Positions 34,860 through 46,889 of a stretch of DNA of 64,000 nucleotides are shown here, piece by piece. Origin of the DNA: Marchantia polymorpha subsp. ruderalis (taxonomy: Eukaryota > Streptophyta > Marchantiopsida > Marchantiales > Marchantiaceae); contig AP031358.1 in NCBI GenBank assembly GCA_037833965.1, forward strand, positions 14,144,001 through 14,208,000, given 5' to 3'. The stretch's first letter is position 1, and every line of letters begins with the position of its first letter. The notes under the pieces were generated by a model. The model ran no database searches, had not been told where the DNA came from, and worked only from the letters and a program-made list of their open reading frames with translations. Both the position numbers and the translations under genes were made by a program.

Positions 34860-37800
34860 CTCAAGTTTTTTCAATTGAAGCAAAAAGAAAAATTGTTCTA
34901 CTATGAAAAGTATGTATACCTAGATCATTGAGTACGAAATGTTGATGTGATTTATCTTGCAATCTAATGTTAAAGTATAGTAACCACTCATTTGAAAAAT
35001 CATCTAGATGATTCAAAAGTTTTTTTAAAAAAATCACAGTGTTTAATCTTTCAACATCCTCTTCAAATATTGCAAATGGCGATAAATATCGTGTCACACC
35101 ATATTCAGAGACTTCTAAATACTTTTCTAATTATAATATGCTTTGCCCTAATAATATATGATCATCTAATTCTCAAAAAATCTACCTAATACTTTGTGTG
35201 AGTATTATATTTCTTCTCACTTCTCATTATCATATATCTAGCTATTATCTAACAAACAAGTTTACAAAATCTAGTAATAAAATCATACATACTTGTCAAG
35301 CTTCCAAAATTGACTTGCACTTTATATTTTAAATGTATTAAAATAAATATCACGAGTTTCTTTCTAAACATGTAAAATTAATTTGATATCTTTTAACAAA
35401 ATATGCATAACATTATGTATAAAATTCATCATAACTTTCCAACATCAATTTAATTGAATTTATGTTTTTTTTTGAAATATCTTATCACGTTATTTTTTAA
35501 TTTGTAGCAAAAGTTCACATTACAAAATTAATTTATGAAAATTATTTCAATCTTGTAAATTTTTTCTATACACTCAATTGTCTTGATTCTAACAATTATC
35601 ATGCAGTCAAAAGTAATTTAATTGAGATTTAACTTTTTTTAAAAAGATAACACAATATTATCAACAGCAATTTCAAGTCATTTCAGGTTGAGATTTTTAA
35701 ATCTTAAAATTTCACACAAATTTTCAATAAAAAAAAGATGTTTCTAGCAATTATCTTTATTTTAAATTTTTAATGTCATTAAAAGTGTAAATAAATAAAT
35801 TTATTTACTTCTTCTGCTTGTGGAAAGCTCTTTTGAACAAATTTGCATCCTTATAAATATAATCCTATAAATATTTATGACATTTTAAAAAATACCTTTC
35901 GATTTATTTAAAATAACATAAAATATGATGATTATTCAATAATTAATCAATAGAAATTAAAACACATTTTTTGCTTCTTTTGTTGCCAAATGAATCCAAA
36001 TTCATTTAAAAACTTCTAATTACATCAATACGCTTTACATACATAATACACGTATGAATAAAATCTACTTGATATATTTAAATAGTAATCCATAACTCTC
36101 AACTGGAAATTAACAAAAATAAAAATGCACATGGAATTTGTAAGTCGATAAGTTCATAATTTTGGTACTTTGATTAGAGACAAATTTCAAATTTTAATGA
36201 TGACAACAAAATTGATTTTTTTTATCTAAGACCTAAACAAAATATACAAGATCAATTTTTTAAATTAAAAAATCATAAATTTTGACAATTTGTTCATCTA
36301 GCTCTAGTGTTTTAAATATTTGTTGCAAGCTATAGTAGCTATTACATAACGCGTACCTTTATTTTAAAATAATCACATATCATAATATTTGCAATCCTTG
36401 TGCAGCAAATTATTTTTCAAATCTCATATTAATTATATCACATGAGAGTATCAATTCTGCACGCCTTAATAATTTTGTTGCAATATTTACTAATGTTGTT
36501 ATAATTTGATTTGTTTACTATATCTTGCATAAATGTTTATTGAAAATTTTGTTCTCCATCTTTAAAATAAAATGCATATCGTAACAGTCTTTTATAAAAG
36601 AGATGCTGAGGTTTTGAAGTTATTTTTTTATTATTGTACTTTACAAGTCGCGTCAATTTTGTGTTTATACATTTGAATAATTATATTCAAAATATTTATT
36701 GACAAATGTCATAACATAAAATTTAGTACAAAATCAAGGTAAATTATCCAATACAATAATATATTTTTAACATAATCAGATAAAATATTCACTTTATTTC
36801 AAAAACAAATTATTATCGAATTTAAAAATCTTTACAATTTTCATTTAGTATTCATTCAAGTTCTATGATTTCAATTAAGTCAACTTTTTTTTCTTGAAGA
36901 TTCTCTAAAACAAACATATAATGACACAACCCTGAGACAGATTCACATGTACACTATGGTGTTTCGACCTCAATAACTCATAACTTCATTTTACATTATA
37001 AATTGACTTATAAGTATATAAAAATATCAAAAAACTCATATTATTGTTTATTATTTGTATTCAATCTTCATCTACTAGTCTTTTCATCTTTGCACTTTGC
37101 AAGACATATTAATTTAGAGCTTGCTTCCGTTTTCATAGTTATATAATATAGTAAAATACACTCCACATGTTAAATGTTGATTATTATTATCTTAAAACTC
37201 ATCACTTTTTGCTATTTGCAGAAGTTCATTTTTGTTGCAAAATTTTTATTTGACTTTGTTGATTATATACATATTATCCAAAATAATAAATTAATTAATT
37301 CGCAAGATATTTTGTGCTTGAATTTTCACATACATGTATTTCATATCAATTCTTGCTATGAGTAGCTTTTATCTGTTATCTTAATCAATATGGAACAATC
37401 AAATTGATAAACTAGAAAGTAGTCATCAAAATACCATATCATTCATATCTCAAATTATATTCAATCAATCATTTTATTGTTTCATTAATTTCTTATTATA
37501 AAAATTATTGTAGAAACGTTTTCGGTGAAATGATAAACATATATAAACAACAAAATGTAAAAATTAGTTAAAACGTGTGATATCAACCAAACATTGGAAT
37601 ACAAATAATTACAAATATTTTTCAACATATTTAAAAATTTATTATAAATAATTTATTAATTAATTAATCTTGAATTGATAATATTATTAAAAAATAAAAA
37701 TTACTTTACAAACATAAATCAAAACTGAGTTCAACTTTTCAGCATCAAATAAAGGACTAAAATAAATAAAAAACAATATTTTATTTAAAAACATATCATA

Positions 37801-38230
37801 TGTTTTACATAAAATTATAATCATCAAGATTATTGTCGTGTTGACATTCTGATTATATTCCAATTATATAAATAAAAATCACTAAAAATCATCAAAATAA
37901 ATAAATTTTGGAAATAATAATTTTTTATTTTTTGAAATTTATTTATCACGAAAAATTTTATTATGAAAATTTTATATTTTTTATATGAATATTAGTATTT
38001 TTATTGATATTAGCATAAAATACCAATGTGAATATGAAAATATTGGCATTTTTTATATTAATATTAATAATTTGTACATTAATATTTTTATTTTCATATT
38101 TTTATTTTATGAAAAGAATTTAAATAATATTTATCATGTATTAAATTTCAGTATGGAATTTTGTATAACATTCAAGATTTATAAATTTTTTGATATGTTC
38201 CATTAATATTTCATTACAAATTGTATTTAA
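34860..38230. other. Extremely AT-rich block 1
   Basis: About 3.4 kb is dominated by A and T on both strands, with almost no G or C runs. No open frame has coding character; 37174-37365 and 37985-38206 are chance AT frames. Entry at about 34.85 kb is fairly abrupt. It may be an old heterochromatic or transposon-derived stretch eroded by C-to-T change. Confidence 0.7.
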
Positions 38231-38424
38231 TTTCTCGTAGCAACGTAGTTTCATGCATTAGATACTCAAGATAAAAAAATAAGATGACAATCATATACTC
38301 AAGATCTAAAACAAGGTGATGAATATTGGTGTGTTTGTCGTAACCACAAAGAGTCCGAGTTGATACAGCCTCCACAAGCTACAAATTACTCCGTATTGAA
38401 ACTGAATACTACAATCCTGGCTTC

Positions 38425-38432
38425 ACTGCTAC
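38425..38432 (+). repeat. hAT target-site duplication, left copy
   Basis: ACTGCTAC immediately precedes the left terminal repeat and is identical to 43023-43030. Eight bp is the length diagnostic of hAT insertion. Confidence 0.93.
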
Positions 38433-38457
38433 TAGGCCTCGGCAAGGTAAGGTAAAA

Positions 38458-38989
38458 GTTATACGGGTAATAAAATGCACTCTACCTTTACTCTACCTCT
38501 ACCCTTACCACGTCGTTTGCGGGTTACTTATACCTTTACCTGTATTTTACCCTTTGCCCGGGTAATTACTCAGTCAAAATAGAAAGTACACTTTACCCTT
38601 ACTTTACCCTTTAATTGGGTAATTCATCGTCAAAATAAAAAATACACTTTACCTTTAATTTACCCTTTAACCGAGTAATTACCTAGTAATAAATACACTT
38701 TACCTACTTATACTCTAATTGGGTAATTATCAGGTAAAAATAAAAAATACACTTTACGTACTTATCCTCTAATTGGGTAATTATGAGGTAAAAATAAAAA
38801 ATACACTTTATTTTCATTTCATTCCATAACTTGGTAATTACCCAATATAAATAAAAAATACACAAAATTCTTACTTTATTCGTTAACCAGATAGTTACTC
38901 AATGACAATAAAAAGTATATTTTACTTTTATTTACAAGTTAACTTGGTAACTACACAAATAAAAAGTAAAATATTTATTCCAAACACTT
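38458..38989 (+). repeat. hAT left subterminal repeat array
   Basis: About ten imperfect units contain AATACACTTTACC- and GGGTAATTAC-like words, spaced roughly 50-65 bp. The same words recur in inverted form near the right end (42780-42997). Subterminal motifs of this kind are transposase-binding sites in other hAT elements. Confidence 0.8.
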
Positions 38990-41329
38990 TTAGTTCATGT
39001 TGGATTCAAAGACCAATGCTTCAAATTGGCTGTTGAGTATCTGCACTACGCGGTCATCAAATACTTCCTCGTACCAATAGTCTTGTTCAATCTCCAATTG
39101 ATTGACGACATCTTCAATTTCATCGGTGGTGTTGTCTTTATCACTAGATTTAATTGCAATCTTTATCACTATATCCAATCCAATTGCTCGGTTTGCCGGC
39201 ACTTTGGGTATCTTTGAATCCATCCATGAACGTAAGCACATGGTCATGATGAACACCGATGACGATAGGGACTGTCGAGAGCTGGTAAACTCGCGACCAG
39301 CAACGCTGTTGACACGTTTAGATGGTGTCGACGTCGCCGGCGTCCAAAGATAATCTATGACCATCTTATAGTGTGCAGGCAAGATTTCCATGCGGGCTGA
39401 TCATCAAGACAAGATGTCGATAAAACCCTTACACTAGACGACGCCGATGGATAAGAATTGATCTACCTCATCGAGCATGCTGCTATCACTCTCTGGTTGG
39501 AATGGGGCCTGAAAAAGCGAATTGGTAGACACTTCAGACTCAACAGTTGTATTGCGAAACTGCAATTTAGCCCAATAGCGGCGCTGAAGAGTAGATCGAA
39601 TGAGATCTATCAACTTTTTTAGCTCCACAGGATCAGATGGTTTTGCTATTTGTGGATTGAGGTAGGCTGCAACTATGGCGGGGTATAGCACTATCAATTT
39701 TTCATATTCTTCAATCTTTTTCCCCATTTTGGTTACCGTAATTCTAGGATTGATCGCTAATAGCTGTAACTCATTCGTTTCGTAATGCTTCACAAGATGA
39801 GCAATGGATAGCGGCAACGAGTTAGGCGTTGATCTAAGATCTACGGCAAGGTTTTGCATGACTTGGCGTGGCGTGCGCAGAAAAGTAATCACATCGTTGA
39901 TCATTTGCCATTGGTCATCACAGAGAGGAGTACGACTGATGTAAATTGCAAATTGCTCCATGCTACTGTCAATGACAACTCGTTTCTCAAAAGCGTCGAC
40001 ACTCATATGATGTGTGGAATTCCATCGTGTTGGAGTATCCATATGTGTCGGCTTCTTGCTGCTGAAGCCGGCAGCCGCAACCTCCAAGCGATATTGTTGT
40101 CGCATCACCTTCTTGTGACGAATCTTAACAAGCGCATCGTGCAACGACTCCATTGATTTTTTTGTGAAACTAAGTAGTTTGATAACAACAAGTTGAATCG
40201 AATGATCACCACGACGCACATGGTTAAAATTGTACATGTGCTCAAAGCCAACTGATGCATTGATCAGTTGAAACAGACGTCTAACTGCAGCAATAGTGTA
40301 AGAACCATTGTCGCTGACCACGTTCAACAATCGTGTAAGTACGCCGGTGCCCATACCCTTCAGATGTTCAAAAAGAGCAGTTCCAACACGTCGACCAACA
40401 CATGTACCACATTCTACATCCAAGATGGTAAGTAAAATACTTTTCGGTGCGAGCGTTTTTATGTCAACCTTGTGTGCCGTCACCACGTAGAAGTCCTCCG
40501 GATTTCGATTCGACCAGCCGTCCATAGTTAGAGAAAATGCAACATCTAATTTGCTGAAGAACAATCCTAGCATGGGCAACAAGATACAGTAAAGTTTTAT
40601 AATTCCACTCAGAATTGTTTGTGTTGACGGAATCTCATATCCATTCGTGAGTGTGAAGACCATTTTCTTGAATCGATCACTTTTAGTGGCACGTAGAGAG
40701 ACATCACCGCCAATGATGTAATATACTACATCATTTTCATACTTACGGAGCATTTGTTCCGAAAAAGTAGGCTTGTCAATTATGGACTGGATTAAGTACT
40801 TGAGAGACGGTTGGGAGCAAACTACTTCATTTTATTTCAACCCATGTGCCGATTGCAAATGGGATTTCCAACCTGACGCATTGGTTTTTTAGGGATACCA
40901 TCTTTTACATAAGGTATATTTGCGTTTCATCTTCTCCTTTGAGGTATCCACAGATTGTTCTGAAAATGTAGGCTTGTCAATTGTGGACTGGATTAAGTAC
41001 TTGACAGACGGTTGGGAGCAAGCTACTTCATTTTCTTTCAACCCATGTGCCGATTGCAAATGGAATTTCCAACCTGACGCATTGGTTTTTGAGTAATACC
41101 ATCTTTTACACAAGATACATTTGCGTTTCATCTTCTCCTTTGAGGTATTCACAGATTACCATTTATGAACATACATCCAAGGAAAGTTTTGCTTTGAACG
41201 TTTGCGCTTGGAGGTACTCGAGGTCTTCACCGGGATCAATTCTGCACAAGTATTAATTTCCTCTTCATTATCTCCATCAAATTCGTCAACGCTACTAAAA
41301 ATCTCGTTGGCAATGTTCACATCAATCAT
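38990..41329 (-). pseudogene. Broken hAT transposase (BED finger, RNase-H-like core, dimerisation domain)
   Basis: Read on the minus strand from an ATG at 41329 (MIDVNIANEIFSSVDEFDGD), the product would be about 700 aa. After an acidic N-terminus comes a BED zinc finger (CILCKRWYYSK...HLQSAHG), present twice because of a 201 bp tandem duplication. A long intact stretch (40753-39437, 439 aa) covers the catalytic region, including DVAFSLTMDGWSNRN and VVSDNGSYT. The dimerisation domain (YLWTPATSTPSKRVNSVAGR; FIMTMCLRSWMD) is in the same frame at 39391-38990. Stops interrupt the frame after HKW, in and after the inner BED copy (WYP*, GLK*), after SIGVV (39436-39434) and as a TGA-TGA pair near 39401. 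In related transposases that last site normally reads Trp-Trp, so TGG-to-TGA changes are likely. It cannot make a full protein. Confidence 0.93.
40756..41158 (-). repeat. Tandem duplication of the BED-finger coding segment
   Basis: Two ~201 bp units (starts at 40756 and 40957) are nearly identical. Each encodes KEKMKRK-x-x-LCKRWY, SGWK-x-HLQSAHGLK and SQPS-x-KYLIQS. The outer unit is open; the inner one carries two stops. Confidence 0.9.
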
Positions 41330-41958
41330 CTTGATTACATATAAGATTGACTAACACATGTAGTTGTAGGCTTATGAGTTGGCTATCCACGAGGTAAACT
41401 TTGTCCAATTTCCTGAGTAGTTCAAGTGCCACAATTAGTTATTATGCTTGGTGCAAAAGAAATGTCTTTGTAAGTTCAACATCAAAGACAAGGATTAAGT
41501 ACAAGAAACAATACTTCAATTCAGTTCAAGTCATGCCTGTACCTTTCAAGGCTTCTGAACTCCTCAAACCTACCAACAAGCCAATAGCTCCCTGCAAATT
41601 CGAGCCGTCCCTAAGCCAATTCTTGTTCCTGAAAAGTCAAAGTTGTGCCCAAGTGATACCTAATTGAAGTTGATGAGCTTCTACTGTCTGAATAAAGATT
41701 GAGTTGACTTGATAACATGAATGAAATGACCGTAAAAGAATTATTAATACAGTGGAAACGATTCTCATCTTGAACAACATCGTTGAATATCCAAGTAAGA
41801 CATCATCAAAGACCTTGTCGTATGAACGTGAGATTGAGAAACTATTATTAACATTGGCCTCAAAAGGAATGAAGATAGTTCATAGCAAGTCAATCCCACT
41901 ATTTAGACAGAAGTAAATCCTTGAACATCGCATTATATAGTATTGCTTAAAAGCTTAC
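41330..41958. other. Non-transposase DNA inside hAT element
   Basis: No transposase coding. A plus-strand frame (41401-41667) and the minus complement show short protein-like stretches, but I cannot assign them. They may be further captured or filler DNA. Confidence 0.4.
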
Positions 41959-42274
41959 TTGGAAATCATTACGTCCACAGTCCCTAATAAGTAGAGCGTC
42001 CCCGGTGAATGCCAATCGTGGAGATATCTGATTAGGGCCTTCTCCTGACACATATGTTACACACCCTGCAGTATGACCGGGTGTGGCACTCACTTGCTCT
42101 TCACCGGACAACAAACGAGAGTTTATAATAAGATCATCACTGTTATCTACTTCAAATATGCTTACTTCGCAATTTTGAGTTGTTTTCGCAAATCATGACA
42201 CGTATGAGATTTTGAATAAGCAACATGTGTACCTCCAGATATAAACTGCCAAATTGTATCTTGTCTACATTATA
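41959..42274 (-). pseudogene. ETHE1-like (persulfide dioxygenase) gene fragment captured in hAT
   Basis: On the minus strand, 42096-41959 encodes 46 codons reading [19 protein letters not shown], then [20 protein letters not shown] and FQ, ending at a perfect donor (GTAAGC). This is the metallo-beta-lactamase-fold core of ETHE1/glyoxalase-II-like persulfide dioxygenase, which oxidises glutathione persulfide in mitochondria. It includes the metal-binding His of PGHT and the Asp of TGD. A second piece at 42274-42233 (YNVDKIQFGSLYLE, then a GT donor) fits the preceding exon. Together they would read [13 protein letters not shown] across an intron. The N-terminal HxHxDH exon and the C-terminal part are missing. 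It is a fragment, still without stops in the core exon. The first piece is less certain. Confidence 0.85.
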
Positions 42275-42779
42275 TGAATATTTCACATAGTGAGCCATAT
42301 CTACTTCCAATCTACAACCCATTTCTTCACTAAACACTGCAAATAAAAATGTGTGGACGGAATGTATCATAACACAGATTCGGCTCTTGGCATATCTCTA
42401 CAAAGAAAGACAATTACCATAGCTTTTGGTGTGCTTCGCTGGAAGCTGGTACTTTGGTCGCTTACACCTCTCTAATGCAAGTTATGTACATCGTAATGTA
42501 CCAAGAATCCCTTCAAACTCAAGCTTGATACTTGGAATCACTGACGTGAAGCTTGATATTGGGGATCACTCATGTGAAGTAGGAGTTGTCGAAGAATCAA
42601 TGAGAACTTGAGATGACGAGAGTTTGACGTGCTCACTATATATATTCAAGATTAACCTAATGAAGTACTACTCAACAATCTGCACACAAGAAGAGAATTA
42701 AAGAACCTTTCCACAACACAGAATTAACGATCATTTAACGACGGCACAAAAAACTAAAATTAATCAAGCTGCAACTAAT

Positions 42780-42997
42780 ATGGGTAAAGGGCAGTTACAC
42801 CGACATTACCGTTACCATGCCCTCTACGTTACCTTTTAGTAATTTAACGCGGAGTGGCCAAGTGAAAAGGTAATTACTCGGGTAAGGGATAAGTAAACCT
42901 GCATTAACTTTACTCTACCCTCTACCTTACCCATTTGATATCTTGCTACCTTTACCTTTACCTTTACCTTTTACCTTTTACCCTAGAGTAAAAGGTA
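42780..42997 (+). repeat. hAT right subterminal repeat array
   Basis: TTTACC and GGTAA words recur (for example CCTTTACCTTTACCTTTACC near 42955), complementary in orientation to the left array. Confidence 0.75.
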
Positions 42998-43022
42998 TTT
43001 TACCTTACTTTGCCGAGGCCTA

Positions 43023-43030
43023 ACTGCTAC
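43023..43030 (+). repeat. hAT target-site duplication, right copy
   Basis: ACTGCTAC directly follows the right terminal repeat and is identical to the left copy. Confidence 0.93.
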
Positions 43031-43079
43031 CTCTGAACTCCCACATGATCAAGTTGTAGGAATTTCGCATAGCAACGTA

Positions 43080-44356
43080 GTTTCATCCATAAGATACTTG
43101 ACATCTAACACGCTATGCCTAGAGCTCCACTCTATCCAGTGTTAGTCTAACACTTTAAGATAGATAAAGTTCTTTTTCATGCTAGGTATAAACTTAACGT
43201 GTGTTAGCGTATAGTGACACCATCAAACATGCAGATCTTCATAGATCTAACCACCTCAGTTCTAGAAGGTTAATCATTGCCCATAAGGACTGAACACTTT
43301 GATAATGAGAAATTTTAGATCGACTCTCTAATGTAACAAATGTGATAAGATCAAGCACTATCCAAATCCGTACATCACCAACAACTTTTTTCGAAGCATA
43401 ATTCGGCATCATAGACCGTCGACAAACATGTTTTCCTCTTTGAAATGAACTTGCTCCGTAACATTTGCCACTAAATAAGTTTTGTATCTCATATTTTCAT
43501 CCGGCAATCATTCATAATGTGGCCTTTCTTGTCACGAATTTTGAACCCAAAAGTTACTCTTGTCATGAGATTGAACCCGAAACTGAACTCTCCTACGCTT
43601 AGGGGATCTGGATCTCTACCACTTGAATCCTGTATGTTGTAATTTTTTCCAGACCCGACAATTGTGACTGACCCGGATCACAATAAGTGCAGTTGTTGAA
43701 GCGAATGGGCGAGAAAATGACAACATCTCTTGTTCTATCTCGTCCGTCAAGAGAGCTCACAACCTCATTGTAAGTTACAGCCTTGTTATCACGATAAAGT
43801 AGAATCTTTGATATCGTCTGGTTGGAGGGAGTCAAGGGGTGGAGTAGATGCATAAATTTCTTTATGTGAGAAAGCTACTTTCACATACTCTGAAGGTCTA
43901 CCAACAAATCTTTGTAGGCGTGAATGTGATCTGAATGTTTGAACTTTATCTTATACTGAAGTTCAATAATATGATGTAGGTGTTCATTACATGTGATAGT
44001 TTATTCTGATGAAACCGTTTCTATAGAGCAGCAAAAAGCTCTGTATTTTTAAAATATTCCTCATCTTGCTTCATAATTGAAGTATCTAAATGATCCATCA
44101 CAATGTAGACTGTCTGCTCTTGGGAATTCCTCTAATCAATGTCGCTAATGTGCATTGGTTTGTCTCTAAGCACATTAGCGAGACCCATAGATCTCAACTT
44201 GTCTTTCATCTGTTTTTCCCAAAGCAGGGAGTCACCTCGGCCATGAAAGGTAAGGATGTTTTAAGCTGATCTTGTAACTTGTCTCGATGTCATCTCAGTT
44301 CGACGAAAACTAGTGACAACATTTGCTTCCGTGTCAATTTTGCCATTCGAATGCAT
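43080..44356 (-). pseudogene. Minus-strand Ty1/copia gag and pre-integrase relic
   Basis: From a possible start at 44356 (MHSNGKIDTEAN) the minus strand reads FHGRGDSLLWEKQMKDKLRS, MGLANVLRDKP and YIVMDHLDTSIMKQDEEYF. These match copia Gag. A remnant zinc knuckle (KKGHIMNDC) follows near 43520. Farther on, with frameshifts, ICMFDGVT and THVKFIPSMKKNFIYLKVLD match the GAG-pre-integrase region. Many stops are present, and neither LTR nor RT was found. It is unrelated in position and strand to the element at 7574-12297. Confidence 0.82.
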
Positions 44357-44819
44357 TTTCAATTTTTGAAAAGTGTCAAGATGCACTAGCCGTGTCATGA
44401 GCTTTCCAACTATACCAAATTGCTTATATTTTTACAAAGAGTGTGTTGAACAAAATATGCACAAACAAAACATTCTTTTGAAAGTACACAATCTTTCAGA
44501 AAATAGAATCTTCAGGATTGGTCTAGCTTGAATTGCCCGTCAGTGCGCAAAATCCGTCCGCGATCATCATTGTCTGCGATACACCGTTCGTCATCTACAG
44601 TAATCGTCGCCCGTGATCACCGTTGCTTGTGACAATCGTCATCCGCAATTGCACCATTTCACCCGCAACTAACGTCGTATGTGACCACCATCGATCACTT
44701 TTCTACCGACCACGATTGTGTCCTATCACGTCGACTACAACCACGTCAACCGCTACTGCGTTACATCCTGACCACGTCTGACTGCTACCACGGCTATTTT
44801 GGACCTGACATGTCATTAT
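44357..44819. other. Degenerate CGTC/ACC-rich repeat tract
   Basis: From about 44530 to 44810 short imperfect units built on words such as CGTCATCCGC, CCGTGATCACCG and GACCACGTC recur. No gene is visible. Confidence 0.5.
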
Positions 44820-46889
44820 AAAAACATACGTGTTTAGCCAATTTTAATTAAATAACTACAATTTTTTTAAACAAATGTTGTAATGTGCAGTTTTTTACTT
44901 TATAAAGCAACAAATATTCCATGAATGTCTTTGTAAATATTGCATGGTAAAAATCAATACTCTTTTAATATACTGAAAAATTGCATAAGCTAAAATAAAT
45001 GTCTTTCATTCATCATTAAGCATTACATACATTATATTTTATATACTTTTTTATTTTGTTGCCTAGGTTTTATGATTTTAAATTTTACTCTCTTGCACAA
45101 GCGTGTATGAATATATTTTTTCAAACTTTGTAAAATAATATCATGCTCACAATTCTGCATATTTTATTTCATTTAACTTTGCGTATTTTTAGAATTTGGA
45201 ATATAATTCATAGTTTTTATCATGTACAATTACTAAAATTCATAAATCTATGTAAGTTTCATGATGTATTTACTATATTCATAAAAGATGTTTGCAAATA
45301 TGTTACATTTATGTAGCTGATTGTTGCAAACTTTGCTTCATGTAGGATTAATACACATATTTTACTTGCTAGTGTAAGAAATCCTAATTGTCAATGCAGT
45401 TGAAAAAATATAAATATTTGAAATATTTTAAGCATTCAATGCAAATATGCCCCATTATCCATTAGTTTTTTTCTAGACATATCAATATCACATATGGACT
45501 ACATAAGAAGATTAAATTTGCTTTAATATTTATCGTTGGAAATTTTCCAATCATACGATAAACTTTTAGTAGATAAAATTTTAGTAAAATGGTGTGTATA
45601 TAATTTCATGTTATGTGAATCATTATTCTTCAGTGTAGAGAATTTTGAACTTTGGAATTCAAAATTCTCATTATGGCAACATATCAATATATGTGATAGA
45701 AAATAATGCGTTGAGGCAGTTTTGCCAAATTTAATATCCGCAGATTATTTACAATATTATGTCATATGTTTACATGGTGAAAAATATTATTTTATATTTT
45801 AACCACCAAAATATCAGCATGTTTGTACAAATTACTTAAGTATATGAAGAAACAATTGTAAGCAATAAAATATAAAATATCTATTCCAAAAGTCCAAGTA
45901 AGATTACCTGATAAATGATTGTAACATGATTTTCAAATACTTGATTATGTTGTTGTTCATTATCAGATAAAGTCCAATTGATATAAAGTACTAAAAATGT
46001 ATATTCTTATATGTTCCATACGTATTAAATCATCAAGTTTATAGATTATTTCCGTGAAGAGCCATGTAGATTTATTAAATTATTATTTGGTGTTTTCTAG
46101 ATAATGAATATATGTAAATTTTTGAAGAAATAAAAACATAATTTAAAGTAGTGTTCATTTATAAATCCGAAGCTATTACATAATTGAAATTTCTCAATAA
46201 TAAGTTATTGATTTCAAATACATATCTTGTTACGTTTTTTTTATTAATGTGTATACATTCGATTGTAGAAATAAGAGAGTGATGTAAATACTCACTTCCG
46301 ATCATTGTTGCTCATTAATATTTTCTGATGGAAAAATATGCAGAATACATGATTTATACATATACGCATTTCTTATCGTGGCATTTGTATACCTATTGAA
46401 ATCATACATCTCTGTGCATCTTGTATTGGATCTAAGTAGTTTCTTTCCCGATATTGTTGTGTTATAATATCGTAACAGTCTCTTATTCTAGTCAGTGAGG
46501 AGTTTCAAAGTATTATAATTTGTTCAAAGAAGTGCAATTTGACTTAATGTGAAGAACAAGACACGTGGAATTTGTTGCTAGGCGTTTCTTATTTTACATT
46601 TTCAGTGAGTTATTTAGTAGTAATGACTCGCCATTATCATCAAAGAAAAATAATCAATATAACGAACAAACTTTTAATTATGAAGAATATATATACATAC
46701 TCAAAATAATCGTCGGTAAAGTGTGCTATTTGTAACTTCAATCATAACTATATATTTTATATTTATTGTGGTTTGAATCCGTTCACAATACAGAAATGAA
46801 ACACATGAGTAATTTGGAATCATTTGTATGGAAGTATACATGGCAAAATAATACATACTTGTAGATATATGTTTCAATGATCCAAAGAA
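44820..46889. other. Extremely AT-rich block 2
   Basis: About 2 kb of DNA has composition like 34.86-38.23 kb and no coding content. It ends within ~500 bp of the RPT3 start. The two AT-rich blocks may be one older region split by the transposon and copia relic. Confidence 0.65.

Larger units (their letters stand above)
38433..43022 (-). mobile_element. hAT-superfamily DNA transposon with captured host gene fragment
   Basis: The 4590 bp element is bounded by inverted terminal repeats (38433-38457 and 42998-43022; 25 bp, one mismatch; start TAGGCCTCGG) and an identical 8 bp target duplication (ACTGCTAC). Both ends carry subterminal arrays of GGTAAT / TTTACC words. The minus strand encodes a BED-finger hAT transposase with the C-terminal dimerisation domain, now broken by stops. 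The region between transposase start and right end (41330-42780) is not transposase and contains an ETHE1-like host exon. Near-identical ends with a decayed transposase suggest that last movement may have used a transposase supplied in trans. Confidence 0.95.

Noticed and set aside
42426..42611. Plus-strand ORF in the hAT element as another captured gene
   Set aside because: Short protein-like stretch (GRLHLSNASYVHRNVPRIPS) without recognisable family; not enough to claim a second capture.
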